Shown: piece by piece, positions 8,169 through 17,274 of the stretch
Numbering within the stretch: position 1 is the first letter of the stretch
How the letters are laid out: every line of letters begins with the position of its first letter
From: JABDGV01 sp964577935
GTDB taxonomy: Bacteria > Chlamydiota > Chlamydiia > Chlamydiales > FEN-1388
Direction of reading: 5' to 3'
Assembly (NCBI GenBank): GCA_964577935.1
Contig: CAZOAJ010000012.1
Span: 3,274-67,273 of the forward strand
DNA length: 64,000 nucleotides
Made by a program: the position numbers and the translations under genes
Notes under the pieces: generated by a model
Databases searched by the model: none
Told to the model about the DNA's origin: nothing
The model's input: only the letters and a program-made list of their open reading frames with translations

Positions 8169-10013
8169 TTAGATGGATTTTGGATGTATTCCATTAAATT
8201 TGACACAAACTCCATCAACGACGGCTTGATTGTCTTTATAATAGCCACTGGTTGGAGTGATCGTGAAAAGGTATTGTCCAAGCTGTGATGCCATGGCTGA
8301 AAAATTTGACGTTGATTGTATGAGGCAATCGAATTTCCCGATTGAATAGAAGTCGCGCCACATAGCGGATCCATCTTGAAACTTGTTACTCCACCCATAT
8401 CCCCAGGTAATTTTTGGGCTCTTGAGTTCCAACGAGTACTTCTTAACGATCACTTCAGGATGTTTGTCGTCCGTAAAAATATAGACGTAGAGAGGTTTAT
8501 CAGGGCAGAGTTCCAAAACCCGTTTAATCTGAGAGATGTAATAATTATCGGGAGGGAATTTTAGAGGGAGGACTTTTGATATTTCTGAGTAATTATCCCA
8601 GTCTCCGCCACGGCGAACATGGACGGCTACGGTCATTTTATCGTGAGGAAGAGGCAATGTAGGTATGGGAGACTTGGGAGTTAGGCATTCTACAACCTCT
8701 TTGTGAAATTCTGGGTGCTCCCAATCAACTGCTATATAAGGTGAGTATCCTAAAAGACTTTTTTGAAGTTCGGTCTGATTATCATGTTCAAATTTGCAGT
8801 CGCATGCAAACGGGATCGTGAAAAGAGTCGAATTTGGAGTCTTTGTTACCTGTTCAATTTTTGATATCGTGAACGTCTTGTTAAATGTGTATTCGTCAGA
8901 AAGGGGCGGTTCTCTTACGGATAGTTGAAGCATCTCGGCACCTGAAAAGGGGATGTAAAAGAATGGAAGTCCATGCTTCCAAGCGATCCACTTAGCATGA
9001 AAATAGGAGATTAGGTTGTCTCCAAATCTTCCGCCGCTGAAGCCATAGGTGACTCCATTGTTTTTCTGTGGTTTTTTTGAGGGTGTGCTTTCAACCTTTC
9101 CTGCAAGATGGGATCTACTTCTTTCATCGACCGGTTTCCAGGTAATCAATTGGTTATTTTGATGCGTCCGTGGAAGTTCTGGTAAGATTTCTCCTGAGCG
9201 TTTATTTTTGAAAAGATATGTTATAAACTCATCCGGAGACATGGATTTGTCTGAGTGATTCCACGTTATATAGCCTCTAGGAGCTAAGCATACAACTTTC
9301 GAGATGTACGCATCTTGTTCCGTTCTTGGTAAGGTAGAAAAAGCGTAGTTGCTGATTATGAGATCGACTTTTGAAAGGTCAATTTTATTTAGGTCATGCG
9401 CTTCGTTCGATTTGTGTGATGAGGTTATCGTATCACTGTCGATGTATCGCACATTTTTAACACCAAGTTTGTCCAGGTATTTTTTGCTTAGGCGGTTACA
9501 ATTCGGTAGGTCTATTAAGGTGTAGCTTGCAAATCCGCAAAGCCTTGCTAAAATGCGGCAAAGACCTCCATAGCCGCCGCCTATTTCAACAATGTGTAAG
9601 TTTTTAAGATCCCCAAATTGATATTGAATGTCACCTGCTGTTTTAATGTATCTTAATGTTGTGGGTGAGAATGTACCTATGGATTCGTATGTGTATGTCT
9701 GAGGATTTCCAAGTGAATCATTAACGCGAAAGTCGTCGCATTTTTCAAGAAGGTCGGGATATTCTTCACGTATTATTTCTAAATATCGAAGTCCATCTTC
9801 ATAGCTGAGGTGTTCAAGTATTTTTCTATAGGCTTCGTTGCTCTTAAAGTTTGCAAATACTCCATTATTGCTTGCTGCGATTTTGCAGAATTCGTGGTAA
9901 TCAATTATTTCGGGAGATGTTTGTGCGGTTGCAGAATTTGGAAAGATTGTCGCAAGTATAACTGAGATTATTATGAAAAAAGCTTGCTGACATGTGTCTT
10001 TTGATCGAGTCAT
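8169..10013 (-). CDS. exported bifunctional sugar O-methyltransferase / fucosyltransferase-like protein
   Basis: 614 residues. A clear signal peptide (hydrophobic run about 11-28, ending near SATAQ) is followed by a putative sugar O-methyltransferase domain (about 35-300): HIVEIGGGYGGLCRIL is SAM motif I, then YTLIDLP and a later LIISNYAFSTL. The second half (about 320-614) has GFSGGRFGDNLISYF, an HVRRGGD motif (the HxRRxD signature of GT11-type and related fucosyltransferases) and a C-terminal SNFSAMASQLG segment, also typical of that fold. The two activities could add and methylate a sugar on the same acceptor. It is convergent with the F-box gene and divergent from ffh. Domain calls are by motif only. 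Confidence 0.75.
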   Translation of the reverse strand: MTRSKDTCQQAFFIIISVILATIFPNSATAQTSPEIIDYHEFCKIAASNNGVFANFKSNEAYRKILEHLSYEDGLRYLEIIREEYPDLLEKCDDFRVNDSLGNPQTYTYESIGTFSPTTLRYIKTAGDIQYQFGDLKNLHIVEIGGGYGGLCRILARLCGFASYTLIDLPNCNRLSKKYLDKLGVKNVRYIDSDTITSSHKSNEAHDLNKIDLSKVDLIISNYAFSTLPRTEQDAYISKVVCLAPRGYITWNHSDKSMSPDEFITYLFKNKRSGEILPELPRTHQNNQLITWKPVDERSRSHLAGKVESTPSKKPQKNNGVTYGFSGGRFGDNLISYFHAKWIAWKHGLPFFYIPFSGAEMLQLSVREPPLSDEYTFNKTFTISKIEQVTKTPNSTLFTIPFACDCKFEHDNQTELQKSLLGYSPYIAVDWEHPEFHKEVVECLTPKSPIPTLPLPHDKMTVAVHVRRGGDWDNYSEISKVLPLKFPPDNYYISQIKRVLELCPDKPLYVYIFTDDKHPEVIVKKYSLELKSPKITWGYGWSNKFQDGSAMWRDFYSIGKFDCLIQSTSNFSAMASQLGQYLFTITPTSGYYKDNQAVVDGVCVKFNGIHPKSI

Positions 10014-10243
10014 ATTTGTATCTATTGAGTTTATGAGGTTGTGAGAATAGGTAAAAGCGTGACTAAAATTCTATAAATCTTGTGACACTCTATAAAAAAT
10101 AAATAAAATTGTATCGAGGGTCGCTGTTTTTTTCGGGTCTAGGCAGAAAGGCTTGTAAAGTGAAAACTTTGCAGTGATTCTTAAATCACTCTTGTGTAGA
10201 ATGTCTTAGCACGAATCAACTCATGGGTTAACAAATTTAGATA

Positions 10244-11575
10244 ATGTTTTCTGGATTATCCGATAAGCTCCAAGGCGCATTTACAAAACTTTTTGGTCCC
10301 AAAAAGCTAACTGAAGACAACATACAAGAAGCAATTGGCGACGTACGTCTTGCTCTTCTTGATGCTGATGTTCAGTATGGTGTCGTTCGGGATTTTATCA
10401 AAGGAGTGAAGGAAAGATCCGTAGGGGCAGACCTTTTTAAAGCGGTCTCTCCAGGCCAGCAATTTGTCAAAATTGTCCATGATGAAATGATTCACTTGCT
10501 TGGCGGCGAAGAAGTCTCATTTGCTCTTAACAAAAAGCCCTCTGTTGTTATGCTATGCGGTCTTCAGGGCTCTGGGAAAACGACTGCCGCCGCAAAATTT
10601 GCCAAGTTTGCTAAAGAAAAGCTTGGAGTGAAGTCTCCTTGTCTTGTTGCATGCGATTTAGCGCGTCCTGCAGCTATTGAACAGCTACGAGTTTTATCTG
10701 AACAGGTTGGAGCGCACTTCTATACACTGCCTCAAGCTCCTTCTGCAGTAGCTGTTGCTCGAGAAGTGATGCGGCAATCTGAAAATGCCCCCTGGGATTT
10801 AATTATTCTTGATACAGCAGGAAGGCTTGCTATCGATGAATCTTTGATGTCTGAGCTCTCCCAGATTCGTGAGATCTCAAATCCGTCCGAAGTTTTCTTT
10901 GTTGCAAACGCATCGATGGGTCAAGATGCGATCAAAACGGCGAGTGCATTCTCTGAAAAAGTCGGTGTGACTGGAAATATCCTCACTATGCTTGATGGTT
11001 CTGCTCGCGCAGGAGCTGCCTTGTCGATTGTAAAAGTCACTGGAAAGCCTATCTTTTTTGAAGGTATTGGCGAAAAAGTGGCTGATTTTAGACCATTTCA
11101 TCCAGCTTCTCTTGCTGATCGAATTTTGGGTATGGGGGATACCATTAACCTGGTTCGTCAGGCCCAAGAGCATATTAAGGAAGAGGATGCTCAAGAGCTT
11201 GAGAAAAAGCTTCGTAAGGCTTCATTTACCTATGAAGATTTTCTTAAGCAGATGCAGATGGTGAAGAAGATGGGCTCGTTAAAGAGTCTTCTTGGAATGA
11301 TTCCTGGAATGTCCAAGCTTAAAGAGCTTGATTTTGATGAAAAAGAGTTTTTTAAAACTGAGGCGATTATCCTCTCGATGACGAATCAAGAGCGTACAGA
11401 GGGGTGTGAGCTTAGTGTGAGTCGACGACGTCGCATTGCTAAAGGAAGTGGTACGTCCATCGACGATATCAATAAGCTTGTTAAAAGTTTTAAACAAGCA
11501 AAGCAATTATTTAAGAATATGCCCAGCCCGAAGCAGCTGGAAAAGTTGATTGGAGGAAAACAAATATGGCGCTGA
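10244..11575 (+). CDS. ffh: signal recognition particle GTPase Ffh
   Basis: 443 residues. Ffh binds signal peptides and 4.5S RNA and delivers ribosomes to FtsY at the membrane. The N domain (1-90) is followed by the G domain with the P-loop GLQGSGKTTAAAKFA (about 105), DLARPAA, DTAGR (about 189) and the GKPIFFEGIGEK closing motif. The M domain ends with MQMVKKMGSLKSLLGMIPGM and a helix-turn-helix with SRRRRIAKGSG. The last 10 bases overlap rpsP, so the two are translationally coupled. Long intergenic region upstream (about 230 bp) probably holds the promoter. Confidence 0.98.
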   Translation: MFSGLSDKLQGAFTKLFGPKKLTEDNIQEAIGDVRLALLDADVQYGVVRDFIKGVKERSVGADLFKAVSPGQQFVKIVHDEMIHLLGGEEVSFALNKKPSVVMLCGLQGSGKTTAAAKFAKFAKEKLGVKSPCLVACDLARPAAIEQLRVLSEQVGAHFYTLPQAPSAVAVAREVMRQSENAPWDLIILDTAGRLAIDESLMSELSQIREISNPSEVFFVANASMGQDAIKTASAFSEKVGVTGNILTMLDGSARAGAALSIVKVTGKPIFFEGIGEKVADFRPFHPASLADRILGMGDTINLVRQAQEHIKEEDAQELEKKLRKASFTYEDFLKQMQMVKKMGSLKSLLGMIPGMSKLKELDFDEKEFFKTEAIILSMTNQERTEGCELSVSRRRRIAKGSGTSIDDINKLVKSFKQAKQLFKNMPSPKQLEKLIGGKQIWR

Positions 11576-11895
11576 AGATTCGCCTTCGACAGCAGGGTTG
11601 TACGAATCATATCGTCTACCGTATTGTTGTTGCTGACAGCCGTTCGCCACGTGATGGAAAATATATCGAAGCTATTGGTTGGTACAATCCAAAAGCTCGA
11701 GAAGGTCTTGAAAAGTTCAATGTGCATGCAGATCGCTTGCAGCATTGGTTGGGCAACGGTGCTCAAATTTCCGAAACAGTTGCATCTATTATGAAAAGTG
11801 CAGCTGCAGGTGTTATGCAGCAGCATCAGCAGAAGCTCGAGCAGCGACGTGTTAAGCGCGCTAAAGCTCGTCGTGATGCACGTAAAGCAGCGTAA
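11566..11895 (+). CDS. rpsP: 30S ribosomal protein S16
   Basis: 109 residues beginning MALKIRLRQQG, then YRIVVADSRSPRDGKYIE and VGWYNP-like IGWYNPK, all standard for S16. The C-terminal tail is rich in Gln, Arg and Lys and longer than the minimal domain. It overlaps the end of ffh by 10 bases and precedes trmD, the arrangement common in bacteria (rpsP-trmD-rplS). Confidence 0.98.
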   Translation: MALKIRLRQQGCTNHIVYRIVVADSRSPRDGKYIEAIGWYNPKAREGLEKFNVHADRLQHWLGNGAQISETVASIMKSAAAGVMQQHQQKLEQRRVKRAKARRDARKAA

Positions 11896-11938
11896 CTGTT
11901 CGGTTATTTATTCTAAGCGAGAGAGGGTCTAGTTCGTC

Positions 11939-13018
11939 ATGTTTCATGTCGATATTCTCTCTCTTTTTCCTGGTTACTTCGTAAGTCCTCTGAACACAAG
12001 CATTCTTGCGCGAGCTCAGAAAGCTGGACTTATACAAGTTGATCTCCATGACATAAGAGCCTATTCACAAGAGCCTCGTCATAAAGTTGATGAGAGACCT
12101 TTTGGTGGAGGGCCTGGCATGGTGATGATGGCAGATCCTGTGGCACGTGCTATTGCTTCCGTTCGCACGAGCAAGTCTCATGTAGTCTATTTAAGTCCTC
12201 GAGGTATTCCATTCTCATCGAAGGTTGCTCGAAGGCTTTCCCAATATGAGCATCTCGTTCTTCTTTCAGGTCATTATGAAGGTATCGATCAAAGAGTCTT
12301 GGACTCTGATGTCGATGAAGAAATCTCAATTGGTGATTATGTATTAACCAATGGGTGTCTTGCGTCACTTGTCGTTTTGGATGCTACCATACGTTTTATC
12401 CCAGATGTCCTTGGACATGAAGAAGCCTCTCTTCAAGACTCATTTGAAGATGGATTGCTTGACTGTGCACATTATACAAAGCCTCTTGAATATAAGGGGA
12501 AAATAGTTCCTGAAGTCCTCAGATCGGGTGATCATAAGAAGATTGCTGATTGGCGCTATGGGGAACGTCTGGATAGAACTAAGCGAGTGCGGCCAGATAT
12601 TTATGCTCGCTATTTAGCAGATTCCTTTGTGGGTGCTGTTAAAGATGAAGAGAGTGTAGCTAAATATCAAGGTAATGTAGACTATATCGTAGTTCATGTT
12701 CAGGATGCCTTGGAGGTGAGTAGGTTTTGGAAGAATATTGTTTCTTCATCATCTGTCCGTGTTCAGGGGAATCAAGTTACTATTAACTTGGGCCGCTTTT
12801 CTCTTATCTACGAAGAGAGTGGAGAGAAGCATGGTTTTGAAGTAGGTGTGAGTGTAATAGGGCTGCAAGTTTCATCTGCAGTATTTATGCGTCTTGTCTA
12901 TTTGATAAAAAAAATAGGCAATGGCTCTATTCAAGATGATTTATGTGCCTTTAAAGATCCTCAGGGAAACTCGTTTGTGGCAAGACGAGAAAATCAAGTA
13001 GATGGAATGACGAAATAA
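11939..13018 (+). CDS. trmD: tRNA (guanine37-N1)-methyltransferase with C-terminal VOC-like domain
   Basis: 359 residues, about 110 longer than a standard TrmD. Residues 1-240 are canonical: HVDILSLFPGYF, the trefoil-knot SAM loop with LSPRG and LSGHYEGIDQRV, then SIGDYVLTNG. TrmD methylates G37 of tRNAs such as tRNA-Pro and prevents frameshifting. The extra C-terminal part (about 250-355: VDYIVVHVQDALEVSRFWK ... AFKDPQGNSFV) has the pattern of a glyoxalase/VOC domain, with the typical D..GN close to the end. Chlamydial TrmD proteins are known to be long. The role of the extra domain is unknown. Confidence 0.95.
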   Translation: MFHVDILSLFPGYFVSPLNTSILARAQKAGLIQVDLHDIRAYSQEPRHKVDERPFGGGPGMVMMADPVARAIASVRTSKSHVVYLSPRGIPFSSKVARRLSQYEHLVLLSGHYEGIDQRVLDSDVDEEISIGDYVLTNGCLASLVVLDATIRFIPDVLGHEEASLQDSFEDGLLDCAHYTKPLEYKGKIVPEVLRSGDHKKIADWRYGERLDRTKRVRPDIYARYLADSFVGAVKDEESVAKYQGNVDYIVVHVQDALEVSRFWKNIVSSSSVRVQGNQVTINLGRFSLIYEESGEKHGFEVGVSVIGLQVSSAVFMRLVYLIKKIGNGSIQDDLCAFKDPQGNSFVARRENQVDGMTK

Positions 13019-13132
13019 GATAGAACTAATTCCACATAATCTGCTATAAACATCGAGCAAAGTTTCTATCGCAGTCTGTCTGTTTCGGCCTGATGCCAAA
13101 TAGACGTATTTTAGAGTTTTTGGAGTTTCACG

Positions 13133-13540
13133 ATGAGCAAAAATGCGCTAATCGAATCGTTAGAGCAGCAGCAGCTTAAGCGCGACATCCCTGATTTTCG
13201 AGTTGGGGATACTCTCCGAGTTCATCTTCGAATCGTTGAAGAAGGTGGTAAAGAGCGTATTCAGATGTTTGCTGGAACCTGTATTGGCCGAAATGGTGGC
13301 AGCCTCTCCGAGTCTGTAGCCCTCCATCGAGTCGCATACGGTGAAGGTATGGAGCGAGTTTTCTTTCTCCACAGCCCAAAAGTTGCTAAGATTGAAGTAG
13401 TCCGCCGAGGTGATGTACGAAGAGCGAAGCTCTACTACCTCAGAGGTACTTCAGGTAAAGCTTCTAAAGTTAAAGCTCGCTATGTATCACAAGATCATGC
13501 AAGCCAATCGCAAGTTGCTGTAGAATCTGTAGCTTCATAA
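13133..13540 (+). CDS. rplS: 50S ribosomal protein L19
   Basis: 135 residues. The L19 pattern is seen in DIPDFRVGDTLRVHLRI, then GKERIQMFAGTCIGR with SLSESVALHRVAYGEGMERVF and the C-terminal RRGDVRRAKLYYLR. It follows trmD by 114 bp in the conserved rpsP-trmD-rplS order. Tail slightly extended and rich in Ser and Lys. Confidence 0.98.
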   Translation: MSKNALIESLEQQQLKRDIPDFRVGDTLRVHLRIVEEGGKERIQMFAGTCIGRNGGSLSESVALHRVAYGEGMERVFFLHSPKVAKIEVVRRGDVRRAKLYYLRGTSGKASKVKARYVSQDHASQSQVAVESVAS

Positions 13541-13565
13541 AGCTTACGATTTCTATATACTACAT

Positions 13566-13596
13566 AGTGTTCAGTGCATTACCTGCGTTGAACACT
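13566..13596 (+). terminator. possible terminator hairpin after rplS
   Basis: An 8-bp inverted repeat (AGTGTTCA / TGAACACT) with a 15-base loop lies between rplS and rnhB. The downstream bases are not a strong U-tract, so this may be a weak terminator or a processing hairpin. Confidence 0.35.
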
Positions 13597-13616
13597 TTAC
13601 TACATCTTGAGCTTAT

Positions 13617-14207
13617 ATGCTTTCAGCAGGTGTTGATGAAGTAGGACGAGGAACTCTTGCAGGTCCCGTTGTCGCAGTAGCCTGTATCCTTCCTGATAAT
13701 TTCCCTGTAGAATCCGTTACAGATAGTAAGCTTCTTACTCCCAAGCGTCGTGAGAGCCTTTTTTCTTTTATAACAACTTTTGATGGTGTCAGGTGGGCGC
13801 AAGCGGGTATATCTGCGCAAGAAATCGATCAAATTAATATCCACCAAGCCACTCTTCGAGCCATGCGTTGTGCTATTGAAGAGCTTGATATTGTCCCAGA
13901 TCATGTCTTTATTGATGGATTGTTTGTTCCCTCAGGAATTAAGATGAAGGGGACTGCTATTGTTGGAGGCGATGCCAAGTGTCCATCCATTTCAGCCGCA
14001 TCTATTCTTGCTAAGGTCTTAAGGGATCGCCTTATGTGCGACTATCACCATAAATATCCTGCATATCACTTCGATAAGCATAAAGGGTATGGGACAAAAG
14101 ATCACTTAGTAGCGCTTCATGAATATGGGCCATGCGAAATACATCGCTTGAGTTTTGAACCTATAAAATCACTTATTCTGAACAGATGTGCTCACGTATC
14201 ACAATAA
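13617..14207 (+). CDS. rnhB: ribonuclease HII
   Basis: 196 residues. Removes RNA from RNA-DNA hybrids, including single ribonucleotides. The opening AGVDEVGRGTLAGPVV carries the first two catalytic acids (DE of DEVGRG); the FIDG segment and the DAKCPSISAASILAKVLRD block follow in order, completing the active site. Length and order are standard. Last gene of the Chlamydia-like block before the accessory HECT region. Confidence 0.97.
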   Translation: MLSAGVDEVGRGTLAGPVVAVACILPDNFPVESVTDSKLLTPKRRESLFSFITTFDGVRWAQAGISAQEIDQINIHQATLRAMRCAIEELDIVPDHVFIDGLFVPSGIKMKGTAIVGGDAKCPSISAASILAKVLRDRLMCDYHHKYPAYHFDKHKGYGTKDHLVALHEYGPCEIHRLSFEPIKSLILNRCAHVSQ

Positions 14208-14231
14208 GGTATTGAGCTCGCTATAGTTGGA

Positions 14232-14259
14232 GTTCGCTATTTGTGAAAGTATAGCGAAC
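14232..14259. other. inverted repeat between convergent rnhB and HECT gene
   Basis: A 9-bp perfect inverted repeat (GTTCGCTAT / ATAGCGAAC) with a 10-base loop lies between the 3' ends of the two convergent genes. It lacks a U-tract on either strand; a bidirectional terminator is possible but unproven. Confidence 0.3.
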
Positions 14260-14317
14260 GGCGGACAAGCCATCAGAAATGTGAATTTCATGATGTCTTG
14301 CCCAAGCAGTTATTAGC

Positions 14318-17104
14318 TTATGCGAATTGAAACCCTGTTCCGGCCAAAGCCTCTGACAGAAACATTGTAAGCTTTTCATCAAAGGTCTTTTGATCCGGGT
14401 ACTCGACTGAAAGCTCAAGAGTAAAAGAGCAGGTATGCGCTATAGGGAGTTGTTTATCTCCTCGTTTGTAAAGTTCTATAACCAGCTTTTCTGGGCCAAG
14501 AGCATTGTTTGAGGTGACAGCGCGTACAAATGTACGCAGCTCCTCGATTGATGCTCGCTCGATCCAATTATGGAGATACCCTTTAGTTTTGTTTTCAAGA
14601 GCTTTATTCTGCTCCGAGTTCTCCTCCGGATCTTGCATGGCAATAGAAGGAAGTGGTTTCCAGCAAAAATTGTTTATAATTGCCGTTTTGGATAAAACAC
14701 CTTCAATTCTATCTTGTATTGCTTGCCCGTCTTTTTGCTGAAGGGTTATCCAATCGCGTGCATTCAATTTATTTTTGAGTTCTTGAGTAATCAGTCGTAT
14801 AGCTTGAAATTGTGGGTCTTGTTGAGCTGCCTGCAGAACTGCTGATCTGAGCTTCTCTCTATTTTCTTTGTTCTTAAAATGTTCAAGTGTTTGCTGACGA
14901 TCGGAATAGAATTCGTCCGATGTCATATCGTATGCAGACATGAGAGCGTTGTCACTCAATCCATCTATATTATTGTTGCTTGTGTCAATTAATGTCGAAA
15001 ATCCGGCAAAGTCATCGCCCCGGTATTGAATATATACTGGAACAATATTTACGTCTGAGGTTACGTCAATCTCTCCGAGGGATGGTGTTGCAAGAAGAGC
15101 AAGTTTTTTGTAAACATCGGTGTGAAAAATAGGGCCTATTTTGTAGTTAGAGCCGAGAGAATAGCATACAGCAAAGACTTTGCCAATCGCGCGGTAGCAC
15201 TGGGCATCTTTCTTCTGCTGCATCTGGGGATAGTTCTGGGGATTTCTGTCCAGTTTTCCACTTGGTGTGCTGTCATTTGTCGTGGTATCAAAAAGAGATT
15301 CCATCAGACGGGAGATAAAATCTCTACCTACGCCACCAGCATCAATTCCTTCTGAAAGTCTCCCGTTTATTTGATAGTTTACAAGGGGAAAGGAGTGTTG
15401 TGATAGATGTTTGTCTAACTTGAGCAACACTTTACGAGGATTGGATGCAAGTTCATTAAGATCAACATATAGGGTGGTAATTCCTGATCGAGACTCTGTA
15501 TTTTGAGGAAGCGCTGGAATGGTAGATAAGGAGCAATTTTCATAATTGAATTCTATACAATTCGGAAGCTCTTGTGGAATAATCCTCAAACTAGTGCAAG
15601 AACTACAGTTAAGTGTTTCGCAAATCGGAAGCTCTTGTGGAAAGGTTGTCAATCTAATGCAAGAGCTACAGTTAAGGCTAACGCAATTCGGAAGTTCTGG
15701 AAGTGCAACAAGCTTGCTGCAATTGCTGCAATTAAGCTCTTCACAGGATGGAAGTGAAGGAAGACTTTCTAAGGATCGATTGTTCTCGGAATGCAGTTTT
15801 TTGCAGTTTGACAGTTCTGGAAGTGAAACAAGCTTGCTGCAATTGCTGCAATTAAGCTCTTCACATTTCGGAAGAAGAGAAAGTTTTTCCAAAGAGGGAT
15901 TGTTGTCGCAATCCAGTATTTTGCAACTTGGAAGTTCTGGAAGTGCAACAAGCTTGGTGCATTCATCACAGTAAAGTTTTTCACAGGCAGGAAGCAGAGG
16001 AAGGCTTTCCAAGGAGGGGTTGTTCTGGCAATGCAGTGTTTTGCAATTTAAAAGTTCTGGAAGTTGAGCGAGCTTGTTGCAATTGCTACAATTAAGTTCT
16101 TCACAGGATGGAAGAAGAGGGAGCTTTTCTAAAGAAGGATTACTGTGGCAATCCAGTGCTGTGCAGTTTGGAAGTTCTGGAAGTGTAATAAGCTTTGTGC
16201 ACTCGCTACAATTAAGTGTTTGACAGGAAGGAAGCGTAGGGAGTTGTATTAAGGAGATGCATTTATGACAATCAAGGAACTTGCAATGTGCAAGATCTGG
16301 GAGTGTCTGAATTGTAGAGGAGAAGACTTCAACATGCTCCGCTTTTGTTGCTGTTTGTAGCGTTTTTGTAATGATGTCATCACTTACGTTATGAAGGCGT
16401 AGATATCGTAGGTGAGGTATGAGCTTCGATAAGTCATCTTGTGAAAGAAAAGTTTGCAGTTCATTATATGACACCCGCATTAACGAGACATAATTTGCAA
16501 ATGTAATAAAATTATCTTGGGACAGGGGGTGATCGATTTGACAAACCTGTTGCCAGAAGTCCGAAGGTTCTAAATGAAGGAGTTGACGATATTGCTTTCC
16601 TTGTTCAGGTAAATTCTCAAGAATCGTTGCTGAATTCCCCAAACCATCTATCATATGCATGAGACCTGTCAATTGATATAAATCATCCATGGGAATAAGG
16701 CTGAGGCTTGTTTTATCAAAACATGTGCCATATTTGTTCAACCAGTCAAAAATTGGTCGAGATTTCATGTATGGTCTGTAGAGGTCTGCCAATTCATCTA
16801 TACGAGATCGAACTAGTTCTTGATTAAGTTTCAGCTGATCAGCATCTAGGGCATCTTTGGATGAAAGGGTTCGGAGAACAACGTATGTGATTTTAGGATG
16901 TGCTGTTATTCTTCCAATCAGATGTTTTCTAAGTTCAGTTTTTGATATATCAACCTCGCTTAATATGTCCAAAACTAGTTTTTGCTGTTCCTTCGGGAGA
17001 GGGGAAGCTCCTTCATTCGATTGGATGCCCCTATGGATCGTTTCTGAAACATCAAGCAGTTTTTGATATACATCGATGCGGACTTGAGAATTATGAACTG
17101 TCAT
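14318..17104 (-). CDS. LPX leucine-rich-repeat protein with canonical HECT ubiquitin-ligase domain
   Basis: 928 residues from the ATG at 17104, chosen over an upstream frame extension because AGGA lies just before it. Residues 1-275 form a helical region shared with the neighbouring paralogue. Residues about 278-520 are about ten to twelve 20-residue repeats of the form LPELPNCKTLHC..NPSLESLP, which resemble the LPX repeats of IpaH/SspH ligases. Residues about 570-928 are a HECT domain: EGIDAGGVGRDFISRLMESLF aligns with the start of eukaryotic HECT domains (quoted in parts: EGIDAGG, GRDF), CYRAIGKVFAV with the FxxxGR..A segment, and the end LPIAHTCSFTLELS carries the catalytic Cys (residue 892, codon 14429-14431) in the HTC context. 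HECT enzymes form a ubiquitin thioester before transfer to substrate. No signal peptide; a secreted effector is the likely role. Confidence 0.88.
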   Translation of the reverse strand: MTVHNSQVRIDVYQKLLDVSETIHRGIQSNEGASPLPKEQQKLVLDILSEVDISKTELRKHLIGRITAHPKITYVVLRTLSSKDALDADQLKLNQELVRSRIDELADLYRPYMKSRPIFDWLNKYGTCFDKTSLSLIPMDDLYQLTGLMHMIDGLGNSATILENLPEQGKQYRQLLHLEPSDFWQQVCQIDHPLSQDNFITFANYVSLMRVSYNELQTFLSQDDLSKLIPHLRYLRLHNVSDDIITKTLQTATKAEHVEVFSSTIQTLPDLAHCKFLDCHKCISLIQLPTLPSCQTLNCSECTKLITLPELPNCTALDCHSNPSLEKLPLLPSCEELNCSNCNKLAQLPELLNCKTLHCQNNPSLESLPLLPACEKLYCDECTKLVALPELPSCKILDCDNNPSLEKLSLLPKCEELNCSNCSKLVSLPELSNCKKLHSENNRSLESLPSLPSCEELNCSNCSKLVALPELPNCVSLNCSSCIRLTTFPQELPICETLNCSSCTSLRIIPQELPNCIEFNYENCSLSTIPALPQNTESRSGITTLYVDLNELASNPRKVLLKLDKHLSQHSFPLVNYQINGRLSEGIDAGGVGRDFISRLMESLFDTTTNDSTPSGKLDRNPQNYPQMQQKKDAQCYRAIGKVFAVCYSLGSNYKIGPIFHTDVYKKLALLATPSLGEIDVTSDVNIVPVYIQYRGDDFAGFSTLIDTSNNNIDGLSDNALMSAYDMTSDEFYSDRQQTLEHFKNKENREKLRSAVLQAAQQDPQFQAIRLITQELKNKLNARDWITLQQKDGQAIQDRIEGVLSKTAIINNFCWKPLPSIAMQDPEENSEQNKALENKTKGYLHNWIERASIEELRTFVRAVTSNNALGPEKLVIELYKRGDKQLPIAHTCSFTLELSVEYPDQKTFDEKLTMFLSEALAGTGFQFA
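15546..16260 (-). repeat. internal LRR-coding tandem repeat, about 60/120-bp period
   Basis: Near-identical DNA blocks recur inside the LRR-coding part of the HECT gene, for example the same block beginning at about 15709 and again at about 15829 (offset 120 bp, i.e. two 20-residue repeats). The close DNA match indicates recent expansion and makes copy number likely to vary between strains. Confidence 0.75.
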
Positions 17105-17274
17105 TTGTGTCCTATAATTAATATTTGTTTTTAATAAAAAGCTAATTATACAAAACAACTTTGTTTTTATGTAGTTTTTATTTGTATTCGATTTTATAGA
17201 AATGTTTTTTACTGCCGATTACAAAACATCATGAAATGTGGATTCCATGATGTTTTGCTTAGATAGGTATTAGC

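Noticed and set aside
10014..10243. 4.5S RNA gene upstream of ffh
   Set aside because: I saw no sequence matching the conserved SRP RNA tip in this gap; only AT-rich promoter-like sequence.
14221..14418. Small minus-strand ORF beyond the HECT stop
   Set aside because: It overlaps the end of the HECT gene in another frame and has no features.
15546..15974. Plus-strand frame with Ser/Gln-rich repeats over the LRR region
   Set aside because: The repetitive protein is just the reverse-strand reading of the LRR-coding repeats of the HECT gene.
15546..16260. CRISPR-like spacing of repeats
   Set aside because: Repeats lie inside a coding frame with 60/120-bp periods and encode LPX repeats; there are no unique spacers or cas genes.
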